Assembly (NCBI RefSeq): GCF_009761815.1
Contig: NZ_RWIN01000038.1
Location: 172,300 to 236,299 of the forward strand
Source of the DNA: Pseudomonas sp. PB120
GTDB lineage: Bacteria; Pseudomonadota; Gammaproteobacteria; Pseudomonadales; Pseudomonadaceae
Length of the DNA stretch: 64,000 bases
Direction of reading: 5' to 3'
The notes beneath the pieces were generated by a model. It was not told the DNA's origin. It ran no database searches and saw only the letters and a list, made by a program, of their open reading frames with translations. Below are positions 7,793 through 15,850 of this stretch, one piece after another. A program made the translations under genes and the position numbers. How positions within the stretch are numbered: the stretch's first letter is position 1; each line of letters opens with the position of its first letter.

Positions 7793-9616
7793 ATGAACAT
7801 TGCTGTCGAAACACCCCTGAACACGCCAACTGCTCAGCTCGCGGCTTGGGTCGAAAACCTCGGCGAGCGTCTCGCCCAACGTGATGTGAACGGCACCGTG
7901 GAACTGTTTGCCGAAGAGTGTCACTGGCGTGACCTGCTCCTTTTCAGCTGGAACCTGGTCACCCTGGAAGGCAAGCCTGCCATCCGAGACATGCTCGAAA
8001 CACGCCTAAACCAGACTCGCCCCGAAGGGTGGAAAGTGGAAGGTGAGGCTTCGTTGAATAACGGTGTGCTGGAGGGCTGGATCAGCCTGGAAACCGAAGC
8101 GGCGCGAGGCAAAGGCTACGTGCGCCTGAAGGAAGGCCTGTGCTGGACGCTGCTGACGACCATGCGCGAGCTCAAAGGCTTTGAAGAGCCCAGCGGTCGC
8201 CGTCGCCCGATGGGTGCCAGTCATGGTCACGCCCACGCAGACAAACGCAACTGGCTGGAGCGCCGACGCGATGAAGAAGCTTCGCTGGGTATCACCACCC
8301 AACCCTATTGCCTGATCGTAGGCGGTGGCCAAGGGGGGCTGGGGTTGGCTGCGCGACTCAAGCGAATGGGCGTACCCACCCTGATCGTCGACAAAGCCGA
8401 GCGTCCTGGCGATCAGTGGCGCGGTCGCTACAAGTCGCTGTGCCTGCACGACCCTGTCTGGTACGACCATATGCCTTACCTGCCCTTCCCCGATCACTGG
8501 CCCGTCTTTACCCCAAAAGACCAGATAGGCGACTGGCTGGAAATGTACACCAAAGTCATGGAGCTCAATTATTGGCCGCGCACGGAATGCGTGAGCGCCA
8601 GCTTTGATGAACAAAGTGGTACCTGGAAGGTTGAAGTGCGGCGTGATGGCGAGCGTGTGACGTTACAGCCTACCCAACTGATCCTGGCCACCGGCATGTC
8701 TGGCGTACCCAATGTTCCAGGTTATCCGGGTGCCGAGGTTTTCAATGGCCAGCAGCATCATTCCAGTCGCCATCCTGGCGGTGACGCCTGGAGCGGCAAG
8801 CGCGCCGTGGTCATCGGTGCGAACAATTCGGCACATGACATCTGCGCCGACCTGGTGGAGAACGGCGCCGAGGTGACCATGGTGCAACGCTCCAGCACCC
8901 ACATCGTGCGTTCCGACAGCCTAATGGACCTTGTTTTCGGCGGGCTCTACTCGGAAGACGCCCTGGAGACCGGGTTGACCACAGACAAGGCCGACATGCT
9001 GTTCGCCTCAATCCCCTACAAAGTAATGCCAAGCTTTCATCAGCCCATCTTTGACGCGATCAAGGAGCGCGACAAGGACTTCTACGATCGCCTGGCCAAA
9101 GCAGGGTTTATGCTCGATTTCGGTGACGACGAGTCTGGCCTTTTCATGAAATATGTACGCCGTGGTTCTGGTTACTACATCGACGTCGGCGCCTCCGAAC
9201 TGATCGCTAACGGCACGATCAAGCTCAAGAGCGCCCCTGGCCTGGGTGTCGAACGCATCGAAGCCGATGCCGTTGTGCTCAACGATGGCAGCCGACTGCC
9301 GGCCGATCTGATCGTCTACGCCACGGGCTACGGCTCGATGAATGGATGGGCGGCGAAGCTGATTTCCCAGGAAGTCGCTGACAAGGTCGGCCGGTGTTGG
9401 GGATTGGGTTCTGGCACCACGAATGACCCTGGCCCGTACGAGGGCGAACTGCGGAACATGTGGAAGCCCACGCAGCAGGACAACCTCTGGTTCCACGGTG
9501 GCAACCTGCACCAGTCACGGCATTACTCGCTGTATCTGGCGCTGCAGTTGAAAGCGCGGTTTGAAGGCATCGACACATCCGTCTATGGCCTAGCAAAGAG
9601 TCACCACACCGGCTGA
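7793..9616 (+). CDS. Flavin-containing monooxygenase with N-terminal SnoaL-like extension
   Basis: 607 residues. Residues 1 to about 130 look like a SnoaL/NTF2-like domain (helix AAWVENLGERLAQRDVNGTV, then FAEECHWRDLL). The catalytic part starts near 170 with an FAD-binding GGGQGG (177-182) and has a second, NADPH-binding Rossmann motif VVIGANNSAHD near 340. WYDHMPYLPFPDHWPVF resembles the FMO/Baeyer-Villiger substrate region, and ATG-containing linkers (LILATGMSG, VYATGYGS) are typical of the class. It would hydroxylate or insert oxygen into a carbonyl, amine or sulfide substrate using NADPH. It is transcribed alone from a sigma-54 promoter beside its own activator. GGAG precedes the ATG. 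Confidence 0.88.
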   Translation: MNIAVETPLNTPTAQLAAWVENLGERLAQRDVNGTVELFAEECHWRDLLLFSWNLVTLEGKPAIRDMLETRLNQTRPEGWKVEGEASLNNGVLEGWISLETEAARGKGYVRLKEGLCWTLLTTMRELKGFEEPSGRRRPMGASHGHAHADKRNWLERRRDEEASLGITTQPYCLIVGGGQGGLGLAARLKRMGVPTLIVDKAERPGDQWRGRYKSLCLHDPVWYDHMPYLPFPDHWPVFTPKDQIGDWLEMYTKVMELNYWPRTECVSASFDEQSGTWKVEVRRDGERVTLQPTQLILATGMSGVPNVPGYPGAEVFNGQQHHSSRHPGGDAWSGKRAVVIGANNSAHDICADLVENGAEVTMVQRSSTHIVRSDSLMDLVFGGLYSEDALETGLTTDKADMLFASIPYKVMPSFHQPIFDAIKERDKDFYDRLAKAGFMLDFGDDESGLFMKYVRRGSGYYIDVGASELIANGTIKLKSAPGLGVERIEADAVVLNDGSRLPADLIVYATGYGSMNGWAAKLISQEVADKVGRCWGLGSGTTNDPGPYEGELRNMWKPTQQDNLWFHGGNLHQSRHYSLYLALQLKARFEGIDTSVYGLAKSHHTG

Positions 9617-9623
9617 GTCAAAT

Positions 9624-9647
9624 GGCGCCCAGCCGTGGTTGGGCGCC
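9624..9647 (+). terminator. Hairpin terminator after the monooxygenase
   Basis: GGCGCCCA and TGGGCGCC form a strong 8-bp stem with an 8-base loop just after the stop codon. The downstream T-run is weak (CCTCTTCG), so termination may be partial. Confidence 0.5.
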
Positions 9648-9661
9648 CCTCTTCGTAGGTA

Positions 9662-9892
9662 TCACTTTTTCTTTTTAGCCGACTTTTCTGCTTTATCTGA
9701 TTTCTTGGCTTTTTCTGGCTTGCTATCAGCTTTTTTTGCAGATTTCTTAGGTTCGGCATCCTTCTTCTTCCCGGAAGATTTGGAAAGAGCCGAGGCCGAT
9801 GTTGATTTCTTTTCCGGTGATGATTTTTTGTCTTTCAAATCCTTGCTGGCTTTCGAAGCATCACCTTTGCTTTTCTTATCGTCTTTAGCCAC
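9662..9892 (-). CDS. Lysine-rich histone H1-like protein
   Basis: 76 residues of which 29 are Lys, the rest mostly Ser, Ala, Asp and Glu. The tail is built of AKK/EKA/SDK units like the C-terminal arms of AlgP or bacterial H1-like proteins. I place the start at the GTG at 9892 (VAKDDKKSKG), because GAGG lies eight bases upstream of it; the ATG 21 bases earlier has no ribosome-binding site and its first codons contain that GAGG. Probably a nucleoid-associated or RNA-binding polycation. It is unrelated to the neighbours in function and separated from them by terminators and gaps. Confidence 0.75.
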   Translation of the reverse strand: MAKDDKKSKGDASKASKDLKDKKSSPEKKSTSASALSKSSGKKKDAEPKKSAKKADSKPEKAKKSDKAEKSAKKKK

Positions 9893-10101
9893 GTTGACCA
9901 CCTCTCGAAGCATGCCGGTATTGGCAGGTTGACTGTGGAAATGTCCACAAGCTAATCATTAGGTAATCCCTTCCAATAGCCGTTCAATATTTCTGGGAGT
10001 CGAGATAGTCTGATCGATTTTGCATATTTTTTTCGTCAACCGCGCCGACTTACACAACAGCGTCTGCAGGTTAGTAAGCGAAAACGTCTGACGCCTTTTG
10101 G

Positions 10102-10926
10102 TTACAGCAGGCTTGGCTTGAAGGTGCCATCGCTAATCATCTGTGCGGTCTCTTCATCGTCGTGCTGCTGGCAAAGGAATTCGCGAATCAACTGTGCAGT
10201 TTGCCTTGCGCTGGTAACCACGAAAAAATGTCCCTCACCCTCCAGGATGTGCAGTTCAGCGCGGCGGATGCTGCGGCGCATAATATGTGCGTTGTACACC
10301 TGCACCAAGGTGTCGCGGTCGCCTGTCAGGATCAGCGTGCGTTGTCGCAGACGGAACAGCCGAAGCACGCTTGTCCAGCCGATTAAGGCAACAAGCTGGT
10401 AGTAATACGCTCGCGGATTAACGCTGAGCATGCCTTTGACTACACCGAATCGCAGCAGCGTCCTTATCGAATGACGCGAGTCATCTTTTTTGTGCAATTT
10501 GGAACCTTTGCGGCTGCCAAAAAAATCCACGATGTCGGCGGGTTTCACCAGCACAACCGGGCCTGCAGAGGTGGCCGCAAGGATTAGGCGGCGCACCATG
10601 CTCGGGTAACGCAGGGCGAACTCTTGCGCCAATGCACCGCCCCAACTCACGCCGAATACGTCGAGTTGGTCGATTCCCAATTGTTGGAGCATCTCGGCGA
10701 TCAAGTCGGCATGGCGCGGCAGACGTATTGGCCAGCGGGGCATTTGCGATTTCCCTACTCCTGGCACGTCTAACGTAATGGTGGTGTAGTCCGTCAGTTC
10801 ATCGCGCAGGGGATCGAAGGTACGGATCAAACCACCCAAGCCATTGAGCAAAAGGAGCGGCGAGCCTTCACCACTGATTGAAACGTTCAACTGCCAGTGA
10901 TTAACGGTCAGTTTGTGCGTTGTCAT
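10102..10926 (-). CDS. Alpha/beta hydrolase, PHA-depolymerase (PhaZ)-like
   Basis: 274 residues, alpha/beta-hydrolase fold. The lipase-like box GVSWGGALAQ puts the nucleophile at Ser94, and the same GVSWGG is found in the intracellular mcl-PHA depolymerase PhaZ. Other PhaZ-like stretches are LLLLNGLGG (oxyanion region), LDVPGVG, LAATSAGPV, and YYYQLVALIGWTS followed by TLILTGDRD (acid). The catalytic His is in LEGEGHFF. The window holds no PHA synthase or phasin, so this may be a second, orphan depolymerase or an esterase that shares the fold. It stands alone between the lysine-rich protein and the dehydrogenase. Confidence 0.75.
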   Translation of the reverse strand: MTTHKLTVNHWQLNVSISGEGSPLLLLNGLGGLIRTFDPLRDELTDYTTITLDVPGVGKSQMPRWPIRLPRHADLIAEMLQQLGIDQLDVFGVSWGGALAQEFALRYPSMVRRLILAATSAGPVVLVKPADIVDFFGSRKGSKLHKKDDSRHSIRTLLRFGVVKGMLSVNPRAYYYQLVALIGWTSVLRLFRLRQRTLILTGDRDTLVQVYNAHIMRRSIRRAELHILEGEGHFFVVTSARQTAQLIREFLCQQHDDEETAQMISDGTFKPSLL

Positions 10927-11025
10927 GATTCCGCCTTTGGGTCTACGGGCACGCTCCTTATCCGGCTTCCGCGGCTAAGAAACCAGCCTGCTGCCTGACA
11001 GCCGGCGGAGACATACCAGAACGAG

Positions 11026-12165
11026 TCAAGCCGCTGGCTTGAGCACAACTTTCGTCCAGCCCTTATCGCGTGCATCGAAATGCTTGTAGGCGTCCGGCCC
11101 TTCGGCGAGTTTCAGGCGATGCGAGATGATCTGTGCAGGATTGGCCCGACCGTGATGAATGAGCTCGGCGAGGCGGCGGTTGTAGTGTTTGACGTTGGCT
11201 TGACCGGTGCGGATCTGCTGCCCCTTGAACCAGAAAGAGCCGAAATCGAATGCCATCTTGCCTTGCTTGGCGAGCTCGTTTTCGGCCCCTGGATCTTGCG
11301 GCACAAACACGCCAACAACGCCGATGCCGCCAGTGGCCTTTGTGGAGGCGACAAGGTTGTTCATGGTCAGATGATTGGCTTCATGGCCGTGGCGGTCGCA
11401 GCACTGATAACCCACACACTCGCAACCACGGTCGGTGCCTTTGCCATGGGTCAGATTGAGAATCTGATCCACCGCCTCTTTCTCAAGTGAGTTGATTGGG
11501 GTCGCTCCCAATTGGGCGGCCAGCTTCAAACGGTCGGGATGATTGTCGACAACGAAGACTTGAGACGCGCCTTTGATCATGGCCGAGTGCGCAGCCATCA
11601 AACCGACCGGGCCAGCTCCGTAAATCGCGATGCTCTCACCTGGCAAGAGGCCAGCCAGTTCAGTCGCGTGCCAGCCGGTCGGAAAGATGTCAGAGAGCAT
11701 GACGTAATCATCCTCGCGCTCCTCAGCATCTTCAGGTAGTACCAGACAATTGAAGTCGGCATACGGCACGCGGAGCAGTTCAGCTTGCCCGCCTTGGTAA
11801 GGCCCCATATCGGCGAATCCATAAGCGGCACCAGCGTTACCGGGGTTGGCGGTCAGGCAAAAACCGGTCAGGCCTTTTTCGCAGTTCTCGCAAAACCCGC
11901 AACCAATGTTAAACGGCAGACAAACCCGGTCACCGACTTTTACGCGATCAACGCCAGCGCCGACCTCGATCACTTCACCGAGATTCTCGTGGCCAAATAC
12001 CCTTCCGGTCTCCATTGATGTACGGCCTTCATACATGTGCAAGTCCGATCCACAGATATTGGTTGTGGTGATTCGAACCAGGACGTCAGTGGATTTCTCA
12101 ATTCTGGCATCCGCGACATTTTGCACGCTGACATCACGCGGGCCGTTATAAACGATAGCTTTCAT
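11026..12165 (-). CDS. Zinc-dependent dehydrogenase, glutathione-independent formaldehyde dehydrogenase type
   Basis: 379-residue medium-chain dehydrogenase. Catalytic zinc ligands are visible as Cys38 (NICGSDLH) and the GHE motif at His59-Glu60. The structural zinc loop is GCGFCENCEKGLTGFC. The Rossmann motif is YGAGPVGLMA, followed by acidic VVDNHPDRL, which favours NAD+. The sequence resembles FdhA of Pseudomonas, which dismutates or oxidises formaldehyde and other aldehydes without glutathione, including the DRGCECVGYQC region peculiar to that subgroup. GGGAG precedes the ATG. Single gene, cytoplasmic. Confidence 0.85.
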   Translation of the reverse strand: MKAIVYNGPRDVSVQNVADARIEKSTDVLVRITTTNICGSDLHMYEGRTSMETGRVFGHENLGEVIEVGAGVDRVKVGDRVCLPFNIGCGFCENCEKGLTGFCLTANPGNAGAAYGFADMGPYQGGQAELLRVPYADFNCLVLPEDAEEREDDYVMLSDIFPTGWHATELAGLLPGESIAIYGAGPVGLMAAHSAMIKGASQVFVVDNHPDRLKLAAQLGATPINSLEKEAVDQILNLTHGKGTDRGCECVGYQCCDRHGHEANHLTMNNLVASTKATGGIGVVGVFVPQDPGAENELAKQGKMAFDFGSFWFKGQQIRTGQANVKHYNRRLAELIHHGRANPAQIISHRLKLAEGPDAYKHFDARDKGWTKVVLKPAA

Positions 12166-12382
12166 GGTGTTCTCCCGTTAGCAAGGCGACGGAAAAATTC
12201 GTCTGCTCAGACTTATCTGTCTGAAGGGCAAGCACCTCCGTTCAATCGTTTCAGAGGCATGTCTGACGGACGGTACTGCGCGGCACTGAATGTCGAAAAC
12301 AATGAATTAAATGAGTACGCTGCTTTCTATTTCCGAGTCGCGTGCAGTGATGAAGGCTCAGAACGGCTTCTAAATTCGCCCC

Positions 12383-12814
12383 TCAATACAAAACAGCAGC
12401 GGCTTCCCTCATAAAAATCTCGACAGTCTTTGGCCCTATACCTTCAAATTCAGACAAGCGTTTTTCGAACGCCTGACGATCACCGCTAGTCGCAACGATG
12501 TTGCTGACCTTGCCGTCGTATTCAGCATTCATCTTGTTGGCCAATGCCAATAACCGCGACGCCGTAGTCTCGTCATAACGGACGTAGTGAGCCTGACCTA
12601 GCATCACCACCAACTGACGGTGAGTGCAATGCGCGATTTTCTGTGGCGTATCGAGTCTGTGTTGCTCGACGATAATCTGATACGCCTTGGCAGCAATCGC
12701 CCCCTGAATTCTTTTGCCCATCAGAAAACTGGCAAGCAGCCATTTGAAGAGCCCGGTTTCATTTGCACCTTGAAGGTCGATTTGTAAGTCATGTGCGCTG
12801 ATCAGATTGCTCAC
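12383..12814 (-). CDS. Helix-hairpin-helix protein, endonuclease III-like fragment family
   Basis: 143 residues. The C-terminal half contains a helix-hairpin-helix, LSEFEGIGPKTVEIFMREA, as in DNA glycosylases of the EndoIII superfamily. The catalytic Asp and iron-sulfur Cys cluster of true EndoIII are absent because the protein ends right after the motif, so it may bind DNA rather than cleave it. The start is GTG at 12814, with AAGGA at the right distance. No partner genes nearby. A DNA-repair or DNA-binding role is inferred only from the motif. Confidence 0.65.
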   Translation of the reverse strand: MSNLISAHDLQIDLQGANETGLFKWLLASFLMGKRIQGAIAAKAYQIIVEQHRLDTPQKIAHCTHRQLVVMLGQAHYVRYDETTASRLLALANKMNAEYDGKVSNIVATSGDRQAFEKRLSEFEGIGPKTVEIFMREAAAVLY

Positions 12815-12953
12815 TGGTTCATTCCTTCAGGCCATGGTCTCAATGTAGACCGCATCGCTGCGGCGAACGATTCAACTGAGTGAGGCATGGATAAAGGAAC
12901 CCTTATTCATGCGTGGCGCCTAATGGTGATCCCAAGTGATGGAGATAGACCCA

Positions 12954-13136
12954 ATGCATCTATCTGAGACAAGCCAAGTCATGGAAGCGCTGTCAGTTAA
13001 CGAAGCTAACCTGAAGCTTCATGAAGGCTGGTCATTGATATCGGTGGTCGTCACAACCCATCCTAATGGGCAGCTTCACCCCTGCTACATTCTTGGAAAA
13101 TCGAAAGCTTTACCCAGCCATCAAAACCCCGATTGA
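12954..13136 (+). CDS. Small hypothetical protein, 60 aa
   Basis: Start chosen at the ATG at 12954 (MHLSETSQVMEAL), nine bases after GGAG; two earlier in-frame starts overlap that site. The product has a short charged N-terminus, then LHEGWSLISVVVTTHPNGQLHPCYILGK, which reads as two beta strands with a turn. I recall similar small Pseudomonas proteins containing 'L-EGW-L--VV-...P-G----YILGK' but know no function. No transmembrane segment. Confidence 0.5.
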   Translation: MHLSETSQVMEALSVNEANLKLHEGWSLISVVVTTHPNGQLHPCYILGKSKALPSHQNPD

Positions 13137-13191
13137 CTAGAGTGGCATTCACATAACGATTCAGCTCATGGAATTGTGCGGGGAGGAAATT

Positions 13192-13449
13192 TTGGCTTAC
13201 CTGGATTGGGTTCAATGGCCCGCGATGGTTGTGACCGTTCTCGCCGCATGGCTAATCGGATCGCAGCGACCAAGACGACGAATGATCGGATTCGTATGCT
13301 TCAGTTTGAGCAACGTGTTGTGGGTGATCTGGGGAGTCTATGCTGGGGCGTATGCATTAATCGTCTTGCAGGTCTGTCTTTTCCTGATGAATCTTCGAGG
13401 GTTCAGGAAAAACTCGAAGGGTAAGGAAAACGAGCATTCTCAGGACTGA
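13192..13449 (+). CDS. Small membrane protein, paralogue A (TTG start)
   Basis: 85 residues with two or three hydrophobic helices. The start is read as TTG at 13192, right behind a strong GGAGG. From there LAYLDWVQWPAMVVTV aligns residue by residue with MEYIDYLQWPAMVVTV of the convergent gene at 13685, while the upstream ATG at 13168 would add eight unmatched residues. Shared features: QWPAMVVTV, a short basic loop after IGSQR, then SN-LWVIWG---AYALI. The fold recalls small 3-TM or SWEET-like half-carriers, but no family is certain. The 3' ends of the two paralogues overlap by 10 bases. Confidence 0.65.
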   Translation: MAYLDWVQWPAMVVTVLAAWLIGSQRPRRRMIGFVCFSLSNVLWVIWGVYAGAYALIVLQVCLFLMNLRGFRKNSKGKENEHSQD

Positions 13450-13685
13450 TGGTGGCCATCGAGATTCTTTTTAAAGCCTCGCGCGTTCATCCCCATAAGT
13501 ATGCACTCAAGGAGTATCAGGGCGTAGGCGTCCGCATGAAGTCCCCAGATAACCCATAGCGCGTTACTGAGTATAAATCCCCAAAAAGCGATCATCCGTC
13601 GATACGCTCTTTGCGAACCGATAAACCAGGCAGAGGCAACTGTTACCACCATGGCCGGCCACTGCAGGTAATCGATGTACTCCAA
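13440..13685 (-). CDS. Small membrane protein, paralogue B
   Basis: 81 residues and clearly homologous over its whole length to the gene facing it: QWPAMVVTVASAWFIGSQR, then SNALWVIWGLHADAYALILL, then a basic C-terminus GFKKNLDG. Predicted inner-membrane protein with two or three helices. The two copies are arranged tail to tail and share their last codons on opposite strands. Function unknown. Confidence 0.65.
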   Translation of the reverse strand: MEYIDYLQWPAMVVTVASAWFIGSQRAYRRMIAFWGFILSNALWVIWGLHADAYALILLECILMGMNARGFKKNLDGHHQS

Positions 13686-13712
13686 CGTGACGCCTCCAAC
13701 ACATGCCGTTTA

Positions 13713-14414
13713 TTAAAGAGAGACGCCGGCACTCACCTGTGGGTCAAGTGCAGGTAACCCCAGTGACGCCCCCAGATTGGCCAGGTATTCGCCAAACCCT
13801 CCACGACATTTGTAATCCTTACGGGCACTGGTGATCACAGGGTTGGTCGCAGTCCAAACGATATGAGCACCGACCCTCTTGAGGTCAGCGACCAAGTGGA
13901 CGTCTTCGTGCGCAGTCAGATGCTGGAACCCTCCAGCGTTACGGTAGGCCTCGGCACTCAGACCAAGATTGGCGCCGTGGATATGTCGATGGTTTTCGAT
14001 GAACTGGTAAAGCTTCATGTACTTTGAACGTACCAATTCACCGTGGTCATTCCAGCTATCCACCTCGACTGTCCCACAGACTGCATCGGCCTTGAATTCA
14101 ATCTGGCGGGCCAACCAATCCCGTGGCACTACGGTGTCGGCATCAGTAAAGGCAAGCCATTTCGCGCCAGCTGCCAGCAGGTGATCTGCACCGATGGCCC
14201 TTGCCTTGCCCACGTTCTTGAAAGAAACCTCAATACCGCTGACACCATGAGCTGAAACGATCTGCTCTGTCTGGTCGGAGCAATCGTCTAAAACCACGAC
14301 TATCGAGACTGGCTGGCCTGCCAGGCCCGGATGTTCAGCGGCTAACAAAATGGATGAAAGACAGGCAGTGATATGGCTCTCTTCATTATGGGCAGGTATC
14401 ACCACACCTATCAT
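13713..14414 (-). CDS. Family 2 glycosyltransferase
   Basis: 233 residues: N-terminal VVIPAHNEESHI, nucleotide-binding VVVLDDCSDQT, DXD metal site FTDADT with Asp91 and Asp93, and the acceptor-side HEDVHL. These are a complete GT-A set, without transmembrane tail. It lies on the same strand and downstream of the acyl-CoA dehydrogenase / PIG-L deacetylase / methyltransferase operon, with only the 2-TM protein in between. I recall these four enzyme types occurring together in Pseudomonas, so it probably acts on the same unknown product. Confidence 0.82.
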   Translation of the reverse strand: MIGVVIPAHNEESHITACLSSILLAAEHPGLAGQPVSIVVVLDDCSDQTEQIVSAHGVSGIEVSFKNVGKARAIGADHLLAAGAKWLAFTDADTVVPRDWLARQIEFKADAVCGTVEVDSWNDHGELVRSKYMKLYQFIENHRHIHGANLGLSAEAYRNAGGFQHLTAHEDVHLVADLKRVGAHIVWTATNPVITSARKDYKCRGGFGEYLANLGASLGLPALDPQVSAGVSL

Positions 14415-14582
14415 AAAATTTATCCCCGGTTACCAGAGTTTAATGGCTCCAGCAGTCGACCATCCGATGCACCATTAGGTTTAAAAAATTACGAGAGTGT
14501 CTACCGACATTTGGGGGCGATTTGAAAATGGTAACGGATGGAGGGATTTGGCAAACGCCTTACTCCGATGCAATAACGGTCG

Positions 14583-15119
14583 TTAAGCACCTGGATTAGT
14601 AACCTGGATATAGATTGCCCAGCTGGCAAGCAATACCCAAAACGCCGCAAATATCCACGGGGTACGTACTGAAAAAAGCAGCGCCGGACGATATCCCTTA
14701 TGGCTGGACTCACGTTCACTGAACAACGGCGACTCGTCATACGCCAACCCCATCACCGGTTCACTTCTGAGCAGCTCGCTCTGCTTGTAATACCAATGAT
14801 CGATGATGTCATACGCTGCGCGGATGCCAGGCCAGGCATTCAACGAACTGAGAATACCCAGAAGCGCCAGGAAGGGAGGCACCACTAACGTAAATAACTT
14901 GCCCCATTCTGGATTGACGTTGGCCATGCAGGACGCGAACGCGATCACCAAAAAAGATTGCGCAGTCAGGTACGCGTTTGTTCGATTGGATAAAATGGCG
15001 GTCTCGTACTGAATCTCTCGACGGTAGAAATCCAGGCGCTCTTTGGGAGAGCCAAACATCTTTGCATCGCGCGCAGTGAGTTCAGTATCGCTTAGTTGAG
15101 AGGTCAAAATTCTCGGCAA
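14583..15119 (-). CDS. Two-transmembrane protein of unknown function (RipA/2-TM effector-like?)
   Basis: 178 residues. A charged N-terminal helical part (ARDAKMFGSPKERLDFYRREIQYE) is followed by a hydrophobic hairpin at about 50-95 (AYLTAQSFLVIAFASCM, then FLALLGILSSLNA), an amphipathic linker (YDIIDHWYYKQSELL), and a last membrane helix near the C-terminus. The start is TTG at 15119 with AGGA upstream; a shorter ATG start at codon 21 is possible. The layout recalls octameric RipA-like or 2-TM stress/defence proteins, but this is only a resemblance. It interrupts an otherwise enzymatic gene row. Confidence 0.5.
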   Translation of the reverse strand: MPRILTSQLSDTELTARDAKMFGSPKERLDFYRREIQYETAILSNRTNAYLTAQSFLVIAFASCMANVNPEWGKLFTLVVPPFLALLGILSSLNAWPGIRAAYDIIDHWYYKQSELLRSEPVMGLAYDESPLFSERESSHKGYRPALLFSVRTPWIFAAFWVLLASWAIYIQVTNPGA

Positions 15120-15250
15120 ATCGGATTCGTCCTAAAAGATGAGTCATAACCATTGACCCCTGTGGAACGGGTTTCATTCCATTAACCTGCATCACAGACT
15201 GCCGTTACCTGGAAAGCTTTGGCAATTACCTGAGGTCGCTGGCCTTCTGA

Positions 15251-15850
15251 TTATTCGTAAGTCTCGTCAAGATCAATCGACGACGGCTTACGGCTCCAGT
15301 ATTCAATTAAAAAATCCGCCTCTTCATAACGCAACCCACGGTGCAGGTGCAGGTGTTCGGCAAGTGCCAGATGAACATCGCGACCATCCTGCGAGCACCC
15401 TTCAATCGGGTGGAGCCAATGGCAGGCCAGCACGCCCCCCTCTGGCCCAAGGCTGAGCAACGTATTTTCGATAACTGTTTGCCAGGAATCCACATCCAGA
15501 AAATACCCGACTTCGCTCAACACGATCAGGTCGAAAGTACCCTCGGGCCAGTCATCGGGAATACCCGCCGGCTCGACGCGCACATGAGGCAAATGACTCA
15601 ATCGACGGCGCGCGAGCGTTACCGCTTTGTCAATGATGTCCTGACACAGCAATGATTCACTGCGTTCGGCCAGTAGGAGACTAAGCTCACCGTTAGCGCA
15701 GGCAGGCTCGAAAACACGCTGATAACGCTGACGGGGCAGACACGCCATCGTCAGCTCGCGTTTACGCTTCTCGTACCAGCGAGTGCGAAAAGACCAGGGG
15801 TCGTCACTGGCATTGAACAGTTGCTGGAAGTAGTCAGGCGATACACTCAT
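15251..15850 (-). CDS. SAM-dependent methyltransferase (NodS-like)
   Basis: 199-residue class I methyltransferase. The SAM-binding motif I is FEPACANGELSLLLAER, the acidic residue after strand 2 sits in LCQDIIDKA, and motif IV reads DLIVLSEVGYFLD. This is the arrangement of NodS-type N-methyltransferases that act on deacetylated amino sugars. Its ATG overlaps the stop of the PIG-L deacetylase (ATGA), so both are translated together. Deacetylation by the upstream enzyme followed by methylation of the freed amine is an attractive but unproven reading. Confidence 0.82.
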   Translation of the reverse strand: MSVSPDYFQQLFNASDDPWSFRTRWYEKRKRELTMACLPRQRYQRVFEPACANGELSLLLAERSESLLCQDIIDKAVTLARRRLSHLPHVRVEPAGIPDDWPEGTFDLIVLSEVGYFLDVDSWQTVIENTLLSLGPEGGVLACHWLHPIEGCSQDGRDVHLALAEHLHLHRGLRYEEADFLIEYWSRKPSSIDLDETYE

